A stretch of 64,000 bases of DNA. It comes from Kaistella treverensis. GTDB taxonomy: Bacteria; Bacteroidota; Bacteroidia; Flavobacteriales; Weeksellaceae. Location of the stretch: contig NZ_FORQ01000004.1 in NCBI RefSeq assembly GCF_900114045.1, forward strand, positions 124,001 through 188,000, given 5' to 3'. Under the pieces are notes generated by a model. That model did not search any database. It had not been told where the DNA came from and saw nothing but the letters and a program-made list of their open reading frames with translations. Shown here piece after piece: positions 10,077 through 18,239 of the stretch; the first letter of the stretch is position 1; each line of letters opens with the position of its first letter. A program made the translations under genes and the position numbers.

Positions 10077-11187
10077 AGTATTACATATCATGTCCACCGT
10101 TACCGGGGGTGGCGTAGAACGCCGACGTCTTTCTTTGGCTAAAGCTTTCAAAGGAAGCAATTTTCAGATGAAACTCGCAGGGACTTTCAAGAGTGGTGCT
10201 ATTGCAGAGCAGATTGAAGAAAACGGAGTAGAAATAATTGAAGTCGGAGATTTTAATGGACCTTTCCATTGGGAGAAACATCGGAAAATTCAGAAAATTA
10301 TCGATGATTTTCAGCCGCATATCATCCATGGTGCGGTGTTCGAAGGCGTTACCATGGCAGCCATCAATGGTTTTATCAAAAAAGTTCCTGTGGTGATTTT
10401 AGAAGAAACCTCAGATCCTCAAAACAGAAGTGCAAAAGCGGATTTTCTGTTGCGCATTTTTTCTTGGGCAGCCGATCGGTTTATTGCCATTGCGCCCAAT
10501 GTGGCCGATTATCTTCGAGACAAAGCTAAAGTATCTCCCAAAAAAGTCATCACCATCAATAACGGAGTCGAAATACCAAGAGCGGTTTCAGCCCAAGAAA
10601 TTCAGGATTTAAAAGCGGAATATGCCATCAAGGAAAGTGATTTTGTAGTGGGAACCGTGGGGCGGTTGTTCAATGACCACAAAAAAATCACCGATATTTT
10701 AGAAGCGGTAAAACAATTGGATTTGCCTCATTTGAAACTATTGATCGTTGGAGGGGGAAGAGATGAACAATTATTGAAAGACAAAGCCCGGGAATTGGGC
10801 ATTGAAGAGCAAGTGATTTTTACGGGGTATCAATATGATACCGCACCTTTCTATGAATTAATGAAAGTCTTTTGTATTGCCTCTCAACGAGAAGGTTTTG
10901 GTTTGGTGGCAGCAGAAGCGATGTTGCACCACCTTCCGGTATTGGCAACCCAAGTCGGAGGGTTACAGAATGTAGTCGTGAATGGAGAAACCGGTTTTTT
11001 AGTTCCGCCCAATACCTCTGCAAAGCTGGCAGAAAAAATACACCATTTCTACCATCATCCGGAAGCCGTCACCACAATGGGCGAAGCCGGCTACCAAAGA
11101 GCGATTCAGAATTACACCGAAGAAAGATATGTGAAGGAAGTGGAAGCACTGTATAATGAGTTGCTTATAGAAAAAAGAATTATATGA
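10069..11187 (+). CDS. Family 4 glycosyltransferase
   Basis: GT-B enzyme (372 aa) with N-terminal VLHIMSTVTGGGVERR, the hinge NNGVEIP, the donor-domain VGTVGRLFNDHKK and the E-x7-E motif in REGFGLVAAEAM near residue 280. It overlaps the previous gene by 8 bases and the next by 4, so the series of transferases is translated as a coupled unit. The donor sugar is unknown. Confidence 0.9.
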   Translation: MIRVLHIMSTVTGGGVERRRLSLAKAFKGSNFQMKLAGTFKSGAIAEQIEENGVEIIEVGDFNGPFHWEKHRKIQKIIDDFQPHIIHGAVFEGVTMAAINGFIKKVPVVILEETSDPQNRSAKADFLLRIFSWAADRFIAIAPNVADYLRDKAKVSPKKVITINNGVEIPRAVSAQEIQDLKAEYAIKESDFVVGTVGRLFNDHKKITDILEAVKQLDLPHLKLLIVGGGRDEQLLKDKARELGIEEQVIFTGYQYDTAPFYELMKVFCIASQREGFGLVAAEAMLHHLPVLATQVGGLQNVVVNGETGFLVPPNTSAKLAEKIHHFYHHPEAVTTMGEAGYQRAIQNYTEERYVKEVEALYNELLIEKRII

Positions 11188-12362
11188 AAAACCTCCTCTT
11201 TATCACCTGGGACGGTCCGCAGACTTCCTATATGGAAGGACTGTTCATGCCTATTTTTCAGGAAATGGCAAAGCAGGGAGATTATCAATTCCACGTGGTA
11301 CAATTCACTTGGGCGGATGATGATAAAATTGCGCATACAAAGGCAGCAGCAGATCAAATGGGAATTACCTATACGGCCTGGCCTGTTCTTAGGAAACCTA
11401 ATGTTGCCATAGGAAGTCTCTTGACGGTGCTTTCCTCATCGGGTAAAATCAAAAAATACATCAGGGAAAATAACATAGACATCGTTATGCCGAGAAGTAC
11501 TTTTCCTGGGATGATCGTGAATCAAATCAAAAACAAAACATTTAAACTCATTTTTGATGCAGACGGTTTACCCATCGAAGAACGGATTGATTTTGCAGGA
11601 CTGAAAAAGGAATCCTTCCAATATAAATTGATGAAGTCGGCAGAGACAAAAATGCTGAAGTCAGCAGATGCCGTCATCACCAGATCGCAGAAAGCTATTG
11701 ACATCCATATCGCCCATATCGGCGAATCCTACCGATCAAAGTTTTCTGTGGTTTTTAATGGAAGAGATAAGGATGTATTTGCTTATCAACCACATTTAAG
11801 AGAAGAAGTAAGGCAGGAATTGGGCTTGAAAGACGAATTGCTGTTTGTGTATGCCGGCTCTTTGGGACCGCAATACTGCCTGAATGAAATGTTGGAAATA
11901 TTCCAGGCATACGCCGAAAAGCGGGAGGCAAAGTTTCTCATCCTGACTGGAAATACAGCATTTGCGCAACAAAATATTCCCGCAGAGTTGAAAGCTCACA
12001 TTATCTTAAAATCAGTGCCTGCGGTAAAGGTGTCGTTTTACCTCAACGGCGGTGATGTAGCATTCGGACTCAGAAAACCCACCTTCAGTATGCAGGGGGT
12101 AGCACCCATAAAATTAGGTGAGTATCTGCTCTGCGGACTCCCCGTGATTGCCAGCAAAGGCATTGGCGACACGGAGGAAATCCTGAAACATTTTGAAGAC
12201 TGTTTTCTGTTCGACCATCATGCAGATGCAGATCTGCAACAGATTGGAATTCTGAGCTGGATAGAAAAAGTACGCAGTAAGGATATCAATACCAGAGAAA
12301 AAGCCCTGAAATGGTTTGGGCTACCAGCTGCAGCAGAGTCCTATCTCAAAGCGTTGGAATAA
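11184..12362 (+). CDS. GT4-like glycosyltransferase
   Basis: GT-B fold protein (392 aa). The N-terminal LLFITWDGPQTSYMEG and the C-terminal donor domain KLGEYLLCGLPVIASKGIGDTEE show family membership. The usual E-x7-E is replaced by the SMQGVAPIKLGEYL pattern, as in some capsule transferases. It starts in a 4-base overlap with the gene before. The following gap of 73 bases contains a promoter. Confidence 0.82.
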   Translation: MKNLLFITWDGPQTSYMEGLFMPIFQEMAKQGDYQFHVVQFTWADDDKIAHTKAAADQMGITYTAWPVLRKPNVAIGSLLTVLSSSGKIKKYIRENNIDIVMPRSTFPGMIVNQIKNKTFKLIFDADGLPIEERIDFAGLKKESFQYKLMKSAETKMLKSADAVITRSQKAIDIHIAHIGESYRSKFSVVFNGRDKDVFAYQPHLREEVRQELGLKDELLFVYAGSLGPQYCLNEMLEIFQAYAEKREAKFLILTGNTAFAQQNIPAELKAHIILKSVPAVKVSFYLNGGDVAFGLRKPTFSMQGVAPIKLGEYLLCGLPVIASKGIGDTEEILKHFEDCFLFDHHADADLQQIGILSWIEKVRSKDINTREKALKWFGLPAAAESYLKALE

Positions 12363-12390
12363 CACTGCATCTTACTACTCAATTTTTCTT

Positions 12391-12398
12391 TACTTTTG
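12391..12398 (+). promoter_or_regulatory. Internal promoter (-7 box) inside locus A
   Basis: TACTTTTG matches the TAnnTTTG -7 consensus, about 38 bases before the ATG at 12436. A T-rich stretch lies upstream but no clean TTTG -33 box. It would start a second transcript for the deacetylase, formyltransferase and polymerase genes. Confidence 0.5.
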
Positions 12399-12435
12399 CA
12401 CACAAAAATATAATCACCGAAATCTTTCTTCCTTA

Positions 12436-13497
12436 ATGAAAATTCTGTATTTCACCAAATATTCCCGCAACGCTGGCAGCAGCAGACTCCGCAGTTATCA
12501 GTATTTTCCTTACTTGGAAGAGGCGGGTTTTCGGGTGGAGGTGAGTCCGCTTTTTAGTGAGGCGTATTTGAAGCAGTTGTATAGTGGACAGTCCACGGCG
12601 CGAGAGGCTTTGAAAGGATATGTCAAAAGATTTTTTAAACTCTTTGCGGTGTTGTCTTATGACCGGGTGGTGATTGAAAAAGAGCTTTTTCCTTATTTGC
12701 CTGCATTTGCAGAAAGAATTTTATCTCTTTTAGGACTGCAATATGTGGTGGATTATGATGATGCTATCTTTCACAATTATGATCAAAATCCTAATATTGT
12801 GATTCGAAAAATTTTAGGAAATAAAATTAGAAAGGTAATGAAATATGCAAAACATGTTATTGCAGGTAATCAATATATTGCAGACTTTGCTATGATTTCA
12901 GGGGCAAAGAACATTACAATAATTCATACAAATCCTAACTTAAAGAAATATAATTTTATTGCTTTGGAGAAGCGTGGGCAAGATGAATGTGTTATTGGAT
13001 GGATTGGGAATCAGTCTACGTATGATCGTTTTGTGAAACCACATAGGAATCTTTTGTTAAGAATTATGGAAGAAACAAAAGTTAATCTTTGTTTTATTGG
13101 TTGCCACGATGATAGCCTTGAAGGGGAAAGGGTTCGCTTTGTGAAATGGAGTGAGGAGTCAGAAGTATCCAGTTTGTCTAAACTCGATATTGGGATTATG
13201 CCTATACCTGATTCTCCATTTGAGAGAGGAAAATGCTCTTTTAAATTATTACAATATATGGCTTGTGGACTTCCTGTTATTGCTTCACCGGTGGGGATGA
13301 ATACGCAGGTCGTTGAAAATGGTGTAAATGGTCTGCTTGCTTCCTCACATGACGAGTGGGTTGCTGCGATCCGACACCTGGCTGATAATCCGCTGGTGCG
13401 AAAGGAAATGGGGAAAAGGGGCAGGGAATATGTCACAGAAAATTTTCAGCTGGAGAAAAGTTTTAATAAATTGCTTGATGTAATATCGGCAGAATAA
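12436..13497 (+). CDS. GT4-like glycosyltransferase
   Basis: GT-B fold protein (353 aa) with N-terminal MKILYFTKYSRNAGSSRLR, a DYDDAIFHNY segment near residue 105, and a C-terminal donor region CSFKLLQYMACGLPVIASP. It belongs to the group without a canonical E-x7-E. The frame is open upstream to 12316, but that stretch overlaps the previous gene and contains the promoter box, so ATG 12436 is preferred. The deacetylase starts 6 bases after its stop. Confidence 0.83.
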   Translation: MKILYFTKYSRNAGSSRLRSYQYFPYLEEAGFRVEVSPLFSEAYLKQLYSGQSTAREALKGYVKRFFKLFAVLSYDRVVIEKELFPYLPAFAERILSLLGLQYVVDYDDAIFHNYDQNPNIVIRKILGNKIRKVMKYAKHVIAGNQYIADFAMISGAKNITIIHTNPNLKKYNFIALEKRGQDECVIGWIGNQSTYDRFVKPHRNLLLRIMEETKVNLCFIGCHDDSLEGERVRFVKWSEESEVSSLSKLDIGIMPIPDSPFERGKCSFKLLQYMACGLPVIASPVGMNTQVVENGVNGLLASSHDEWVAAIRHLADNPLVRKEMGKRGREYVTENFQLEKSFNKLLDVISAE

Positions 13498-13503
13498 AAA
13501 AAT

Positions 13504-14472
13504 ATGAATAACGGTGTTTTTATTATATCTCTGGACTTCGAGTTAATGTGGGGCGTAAGGGATAAACGCACAATATCTGATTATGGTGATGCAATTTTAG
13601 GGGTGAGAGAAACCTTTGACAGACTGTTGCACCTTTTTTCTCTTTATAAGGTTGCGGTTACATTCTCAACGGTTGGGTTTTTATTTAACAGGGATAAGCA
13701 GGAATTTCTTGATTTTCCAAGTGAATTGCCGCAGTACCGGCAAAGTGAATTAAATCCATATCCCGTGATAGAAACTGCTGTTGGAACGGATGAAGGTCAT
13801 GATCCGTATCATTATGCAGCATCTTTGATACAAAAAATTATAAAGGAAGGAAAACATGAAATAGGCACCCATACCTACTCCCATTTTTACTGCTTGGAGG
13901 ATGGTGTAACGTCAGCACAATTTATCGCAGATATCAAAAAGGCAAAAGCAGTCGCATCCCATTATAACGTACAGCTGCAAAGTATAATATTTCCCCGTAA
14001 TCAGTATAATACAGAGATACTGAATGCCTGCAGGAAGTTAGGGATTTTGGTGTATCGCGGAAATGAAGAAAGTGCAGCTTTTGCCAGTTCTAAAAACAAG
14101 GATCAAACCTGGACGATGCGTTTAATGCGGCTGATGGATTCCTACTTTAATGTTTTAGGACATCACACCTATCCTCTCCGTTCGGAAGGAATTTTAATAA
14201 ATCTTCCGTCCAGCCGTTTTTTCCGAGCTTATAATCCAAGACTGAACTTTTTAGAAAGTCTGAAAATGAAAAGGATTATAAACTCCATGACTTATGCGGC
14301 CAGAAATAATCAAGTCTTTCATTTGTGGTGGCATCCCCATAATTTCGGACGAAATTCCAAAGAAAATTTTGCCCAATTGGAGACGATTTTAAAACACTAT
14401 CAGTTTCTAAAAGATAAATATGGGTTTGAATCATTAACCATGCTTGAAGCAGCAAATAGGGTGCAGCCATGA
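13504..14472 (+). CDS. Polysaccharide deacetylase (NodB-like, CE4)
   Basis: Metal-dependent deacetylase fold (322 aa) that removes N- or O-acetyl groups from sugars. Visible are the first motif SLDFEL (D11, E13), the metal-binding HxxxH in GTHTYSH (H123, H127), the arginine/proline motif FPRNQ near residue 164, and a C-terminal WWHPHNFG histidine motif. No signal peptide is present, so it probably acts in the cytoplasm on an intermediate. It shares a 4-base overlap with the formyltransferase that follows, which suggests that the two act in sequence. The substrate is unknown. Confidence 0.85.
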   Translation: MNNGVFIISLDFELMWGVRDKRTISDYGDAILGVRETFDRLLHLFSLYKVAVTFSTVGFLFNRDKQEFLDFPSELPQYRQSELNPYPVIETAVGTDEGHDPYHYAASLIQKIIKEGKHEIGTHTYSHFYCLEDGVTSAQFIADIKKAKAVASHYNVQLQSIIFPRNQYNTEILNACRKLGILVYRGNEESAAFASSKNKDQTWTMRLMRLMDSYFNVLGHHTYPLRSEGILINLPSSRFFRAYNPRLNFLESLKMKRIINSMTYAARNNQVFHLWWHPHNFGRNSKENFAQLETILKHYQFLKDKYGFESLTMLEAANRVQP

Positions 14473-15236
14473 AAATAGTAGTTTTATGTGGTCAGGGAGA
14501 CAGTTCTCGTTACTTCTACCATGCGATGGCAGGAGATTTTGAAATCAGTAAAGTAATCATGGAGGAACCCGTGCCAAAAAGTGTACTGATAAGAAACCGG
14601 ATAAAAAGGCTGGGATTACTTACGGTAATCGATCAGTTGTTGTTTCAGACTATTGTGACCAGGGTTTTGAAATTTGTGTATGCCGGAAGATTGCGAGAAT
14701 TAAAAAAGGTTTATAGGTTAAATGATGCGCTGATTCCGGAGAATGTATTAATTAGCGTGCCCTCAGTTAACGATGCTGCGACACTTTCAATTTTAAGGGA
14801 GTTGCAGCCGGATATTGTTATCGTTAACGGGACCCGGATTATATCCCGCAAAGTTCTGAGGATTTTGAAGAATGCAAAGGTGGTCAATACCCATCTAGGC
14901 ATAACACCGGAGTATCGGGGTGTTCATGGGGCCTACTGGGCGTTGGCGAATGCAGATGAAGAACATTGTGGTGTTACCGTTCACGAAGTGGATTCGGGAA
15001 TTGATACAGGAAAAATCTACAGACAAAAAAAAATTGAAGTAGACCGCAATAAAGATTCATTTATTACTTATCCCCTGCATCAGTATTTTATTGGCATAGG
15101 TCTTCTAAAAGAGGTTATTGCGGATTTAAATTCAGGAAAAAGTGAGACATTCAGTAAAGTGTCGCCTGATTCAAAACTGTATTATCATCCGGGTTTTACA
15201 TACTATATTAAAAATTTTTTAAAAGGACGGAAGTGA
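14469..15236 (+). CDS. Sugar N-formyltransferase-like protein
   Basis: Formyltransferase catalytic domain (255 aa) that transfers a formyl group from N10-formyl-tetrahydrofolate to an amine. The catalytic triad is intact: N140 and H142 in VVNTHLG, and D175 in HEVDSGIDTG. It lacks the C-terminal tRNA-binding domain of methionyl-tRNA formyltransferase and sits among sugar genes, so an amino-sugar substrate is likely, as for VioF or WbtJ. Its ATG overlaps the deacetylase stop (ATGA). The N-terminal 85 residues diverge from housekeeping Fmt. Confidence 0.82.
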   Translation: MKIVVLCGQGDSSRYFYHAMAGDFEISKVIMEEPVPKSVLIRNRIKRLGLLTVIDQLLFQTIVTRVLKFVYAGRLRELKKVYRLNDALIPENVLISVPSVNDAATLSILRELQPDIVIVNGTRIISRKVLRILKNAKVVNTHLGITPEYRGVHGAYWALANADEEHCGVTVHEVDSGIDTGKIYRQKKIEVDRNKDSFITYPLHQYFIGIGLLKEVIADLNSGKSETFSKVSPDSKLYYHPGFTYYIKNFLKGRK

Positions 15237-15335
15237 TTTTGCATTAAAGCCACCAAGATGATTATTCGTTGGGCTTGTGCTACTACTTAATCTATAAAAG
15301 GCATGTAATTGCTTTCAAAATGAAGTTCGAAAAAT

Positions 15336-16550
15336 ATGGTTCTTGATCTCATTTATATACCGATTATTATTGTGTTAGGATTGGGTTTCATCAATCTTTT
15401 CAGCAGTCAGCTGACCGAAAGGGATCATCAGATGTTGCGTAAGCTTTTTTTCTTTCATCTCTTGCTTGGGACCTATTATTGTTTTTTTATTCAGGGTGAC
15501 GCCATAGGATACTGGCGCGTTCCAAAAGCCTACACTTTTGATACTTTTAAGGAAGATTTATTTAATGGCGAGGGGACGATGTTTATGTACGCGTTTAATT
15601 TCATCTTTTCGAACCTGCTTAGCATGTCCTATCTCTCCAATACCCTGCTGTATTCCCTGTTTGGGTTTATGGGACTGACCTTTTTTTATATGGTTGTTGT
15701 CAAGACCGTTCCCTACAACAAGATGATCAATGGCTATATTCTGTTTCCGCTGATCTTCTTTCTTCCCAATCTCCATTTCTGGAGCGCCGGGGTGGGGAAG
15801 GACACCACGCTTTTTCTCTGCATCGGCATGTTCGCCTATGGCATCCTGAAACCGATCACGCGCATTCCGCTTCTGGTGCTGAGCATCCTGCTGGCCATGG
15901 CCATCCGGCCGCATATCGTGCTGTTCCTCATGGCAGGTTTTGGACTGGCCTATATTTTCGGCGGTAAAGTCTCGGTGTTTCAGCGGGTGCTTTTTTCCGG
16001 CGTCCTTATAGGAATTGGTTTGGCAATCCTGCCGTCCGTGATGGAGTTTGCGAAGATTGAAGAAGCCTCTGCAGAGGGATTTGATAAATTTGCTGCAGAT
16101 AAAGCATCAGTACTTAGCCGTAAAAGTGTAGGGTCTGCCATCGATGTCAGTGCAATGCCTTTTCCTCTGAAAGTGCTTACCTTCTGGTTCCGGCCCTTTT
16201 TCTTTGATGTCCGCAACCTCAACGGGTTGATTGCCTCCATTGAAAACCTTATTTTCGTCATTGTCTTTGTAAAAGCCATGCGCACTAAGCCCATCACCGC
16301 TTTCAGAAAGGCTCCTTTTGTGATCAAAGGCCTGGTCTTCTTTCTCCTCTTCGGGTCCTTTGCCTTTTCACAGTCTTTGGGCAATGTGGGGATTATGATC
16401 CGCATGCGGAATATGTTCCTGCCCGGAATGCTGATCTACCTCATGTGGGTGTTTTCGTATCAGCAGCAGGTGGCGAAGGAGCAGATGCTGGCATACCGCG
16501 AGAAACTGAGGCAGAGGCTGAAGCCCAAAGAGCAACTGATGAAGGAATAA
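15336..16550 (+). CDS. Polytopic membrane protein, polysaccharide polymerase-like (paralogue 1)
   Basis: A 404-aa membrane protein with about 10 hydrophobic segments. Shared landmarks with the gene at 17096 are LPNLHFW before a conserved GKD/GKE, an AIRPH motif, and LTFWFRPFFF near the C-terminus, so the two are tandem paralogues. The layout resembles Wzy/EpsG-like O-unit polymerases. It ends in a basic, glutamine-rich cytoplasmic tail (REKLRQRLKPKEQ). A polymerase role is inferred from topology and context; no enzymatic motif proves it. Confidence 0.65.
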   Translation: MVLDLIYIPIIIVLGLGFINLFSSQLTERDHQMLRKLFFFHLLLGTYYCFFIQGDAIGYWRVPKAYTFDTFKEDLFNGEGTMFMYAFNFIFSNLLSMSYLSNTLLYSLFGFMGLTFFYMVVVKTVPYNKMINGYILFPLIFFLPNLHFWSAGVGKDTTLFLCIGMFAYGILKPITRIPLLVLSILLAMAIRPHIVLFLMAGFGLAYIFGGKVSVFQRVLFSGVLIGIGLAILPSVMEFAKIEEASAEGFDKFAADKASVLSRKSVGSAIDVSAMPFPLKVLTFWFRPFFFDVRNLNGLIASIENLIFVIVFVKAMRTKPITAFRKAPFVIKGLVFFLLFGSFAFSQSLGNVGIMIRMRNMFLPGMLIYLMWVFSYQQQVAKEQMLAYREKLRQRLKPKEQLMKE

Positions 16551-16567
16551 CCACCCGCTTAAACCAC

Positions 16568-16640
16568 CCATTGAACCACCCCGTCATCCGCTTTCGCGGC
16601 TGACACCCCTCCAAGGGAGGGGAATATGCGGTTTTTCTTT
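16568..16640 (+). repeat. GC-rich interspersed repeat, copy 1
   Basis: ACCACCCCGTCATCCGC, then a CGCGGCTG core, then ACACCCCTCC...GGAGGGGAAT followed by ATGCGGTTTTTCTTTT. It matches copy 3 at 16871 in the same direction and forms an inverted pair with copy 2. The GC-rich block stands out against the A+T-rich intergenic sequence. Confidence 0.75.
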
Positions 16641-16772
16641 TTCTTAAGTGGATTTTGATAAGTCACTTTGGGTAGTTTTCGAGAGTGTCGTTTTATTATT
16701 TTCCGTGTTAAAAGGTAGTTTTCAGTAGAATTCCACCGTACAACCTTATCCGATTCTATATTAAACACCGGG

Positions 16773-16830
16773 ATATTCCCCTCCTCTGGAGGGGTGTCCG
16801 TGTGCCTGCACACGGACAGGGTGGTTCATC
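16773..16830 (-). repeat. GC-rich interspersed repeat, copy 2 (inverted)
   Basis: ATTCCCCTCCTCTGGAGGGG followed by GTGTCCGTG and a TGCCTGCACACGGACAGGG segment, ending GTGGTTC. This is copy 1 in inverse orientation with a different central hairpin. Together they could fold into a long stem around about 145 bases of unrelated A+T-rich sequence. Confidence 0.7.
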
Positions 16831-16870
16831 TATTCGGGGAATAGATTGGGGTTTCGGGATATTTCCTCGT

Positions 16871-17015
16871 GAGACCACCCCGTCATCCGCTGGCGCGGCT
16901 GCCACCCCTCCGGAGGAGGGGAATATGCGGTTTTTCTTTTGTGAGGTGGATTTTACAAAAGGGAGAATTAGAAATCTTTCGGAAGGAGGGAATAGGCGGT
17001 TTTTCTTCTGTGAGC
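16871..17015 (+). repeat. GC-rich interspersed repeat, copy 3, plus partial copy 4
   Basis: The copy at 16871-16946 repeats the ACCACCCCGTCATCCGC element and its ATGCGGTTTTTC flank. A degenerate partial copy at 16981-17015 (GGAGGGAATAGGCGG then TTTTTCTTCTGTGAG) follows in direct orientation. The repeats happen to be open in the frame of the next gene, but they are not part of the protein. Confidence 0.7.
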
Positions 17016-17095
17016 ATGGACTATCAATAACTTCAGTTCATTTTTCCTGTGGAATGCTGTACTCCAAACAAAAATCTTCCTATTTTTACTGCGGC

Positions 17096-18166
17096 ATGAA
17101 AATCCTCCACCGTATTTTTCCGTTTCTGTTGTTAGCGTACCATCTGATATTCGCCTGGGTAGGATACCAATACATCCTGACCCATCACGGGGATGCAGAA
17201 CGGTATTGGTTTCTCTTACAGGACCTTTCAGGTTCTTCCTGGACTGATTTCCTGAAACCCGGTACTGATGTGGTGAAGTTGCTTACTTTTCCGCTCGTGA
17301 AGTTTTTTTATCTGCCGTTCTGGAGTGGATTCCTGCTCTTCAGTCTGATCAGTTTTGCCGGCGTGCTGATTCTTTACCGCAATTTGATGCGGATCGCGGT
17401 GGCTAACATAAAGCTGCAGTTTCTGATTTTTGTGCTGCTGCTGCTGCCAAATCTCCACTTCTGGACTTCCCTCATCGGTAAGGAAGCCTTGATTCTGATT
17501 CCGCTCACCGTCTTCTGCGCTGAAATCAACCGGAAAAGGTATTTCAGTTTACTGCTCATTATTTCAGTGTTGGCAGTCGCGGTCATACGCCCGCATGTGG
17601 CTTTTGTCTTAACCCTGAGTTACGTCCTGGCACTTTTGTTTACGTTTCCCCTTTCGTTAAAAAGAAAAGCATTATTATTGCTTGGGCTGGCATTGGTCAC
17701 CAGTTTTTTTACTTGGCTGCTCACCCGCCTCCAGGATTTCAGCGGCGGATTTCAGCAGGTGCTTCAGAAATATGAAGCCCACATTAAATTTTTTAAAACG
17801 ACAGAGGGGTATGTTCCCCTTGACGAATATCCGCTGCCTTATAAAATTTTCACCTTCTGGTTCCGGCCGCTGCCTTTCGAAAAGGAAGGGTTGATGTATG
17901 CGGTCATCAGTATTGAAAATACCATACTCCTTGTGCTTTTTGCCTGTGCTGCCTTTTATGTGGTAAAATACTTTCGCATTTTAAAAGATAGGATGCTCTT
18001 TGTGCTGCCTGGACTTTTTCTCTTTCTTTTTGCCCTGATGTACGTATACGCATATGCGAACTATGGCATTATCCTGCGCACCAAAATCATGGCGGCACCT
18101 TTTATTTACTTGTTAATTTTGGAGGTGTTCTCTATCCGCATCCCTAGAAAGGGTCAAAATCAATAA
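17096..18166 (+). CDS. Polytopic membrane protein, polysaccharide polymerase-like (paralogue 2)
   Basis: A 356-aa membrane protein with about 10 hydrophobic segments, a paralogue of the gene at 15336: LPNLHFW then GKE, VIRPHV, and FTFWFRPLPFE near the C-terminus occur in the same order. I chose ATG 17096 (MKILHRIFPF); the frame runs open upstream to 16802, but that stretch only translates the GC-rich repeats. A Wzy-like polymerase role is likely but inferred. Two related polymerase-like proteins in tandem are unusual for one repeat-unit locus. Confidence 0.65.
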   Translation: MKILHRIFPFLLLAYHLIFAWVGYQYILTHHGDAERYWFLLQDLSGSSWTDFLKPGTDVVKLLTFPLVKFFYLPFWSGFLLFSLISFAGVLILYRNLMRIAVANIKLQFLIFVLLLLPNLHFWTSLIGKEALILIPLTVFCAEINRKRYFSLLLIISVLAVAVIRPHVAFVLTLSYVLALLFTFPLSLKRKALLLLGLALVTSFFTWLLTRLQDFSGGFQQVLQKYEAHIKFFKTTEGYVPLDEYPLPYKIFTFWFRPLPFEKEGLMYAVISIENTILLVLFACAAFYVVKYFRILKDRMLFVLPGLFLFLFALMYVYAYANYGIILRTKIMAAPFIYLLILEVFSIRIPRKGQNQ

Positions 18167-18196
18167 ATTCTCAGAACTTCATTTTTCAAATGTTCT

Positions 18197-18204
18197 TATC
18201 TTTG
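18197..18204 (+). promoter_or_regulatory. Promoter (-7 box) for the pgl-like gene group
   Basis: TATCTTTG matches TAnnTTTG exactly and lies about 36 bases before the start at 18240. No clear -33 TTTG is seen. It would drive the PglA-PglC-PglD-like genes and the second transferase as one transcript. Confidence 0.55.
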
Positions 18205-18239
18205 TCAATATTTACCCCAACATCCTACATCATCACCTT

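Noticed and set aside
14469-15236. Methionyl-tRNA formyltransferase
   Set aside because: The catalytic triad fits, but the tRNA-binding C-terminal domain is missing and the gene is coupled to a sugar deacetylase inside a polysaccharide locus.
15558-15914. 118-codon open frame on the - strand
   Set aside because: It lies entirely inside the polymerase-like gene, has a His/Gln/Lys-rich composition typical of antisense shadows and matches no family.
16802-17095. N-terminal coding extension of the gene at 17096
   Set aside because: The 98 extra codons only translate GC-rich repeats; the paralogue at 15336 has no such extension, and a hydrophobic N-terminus starts cleanly at 17096.
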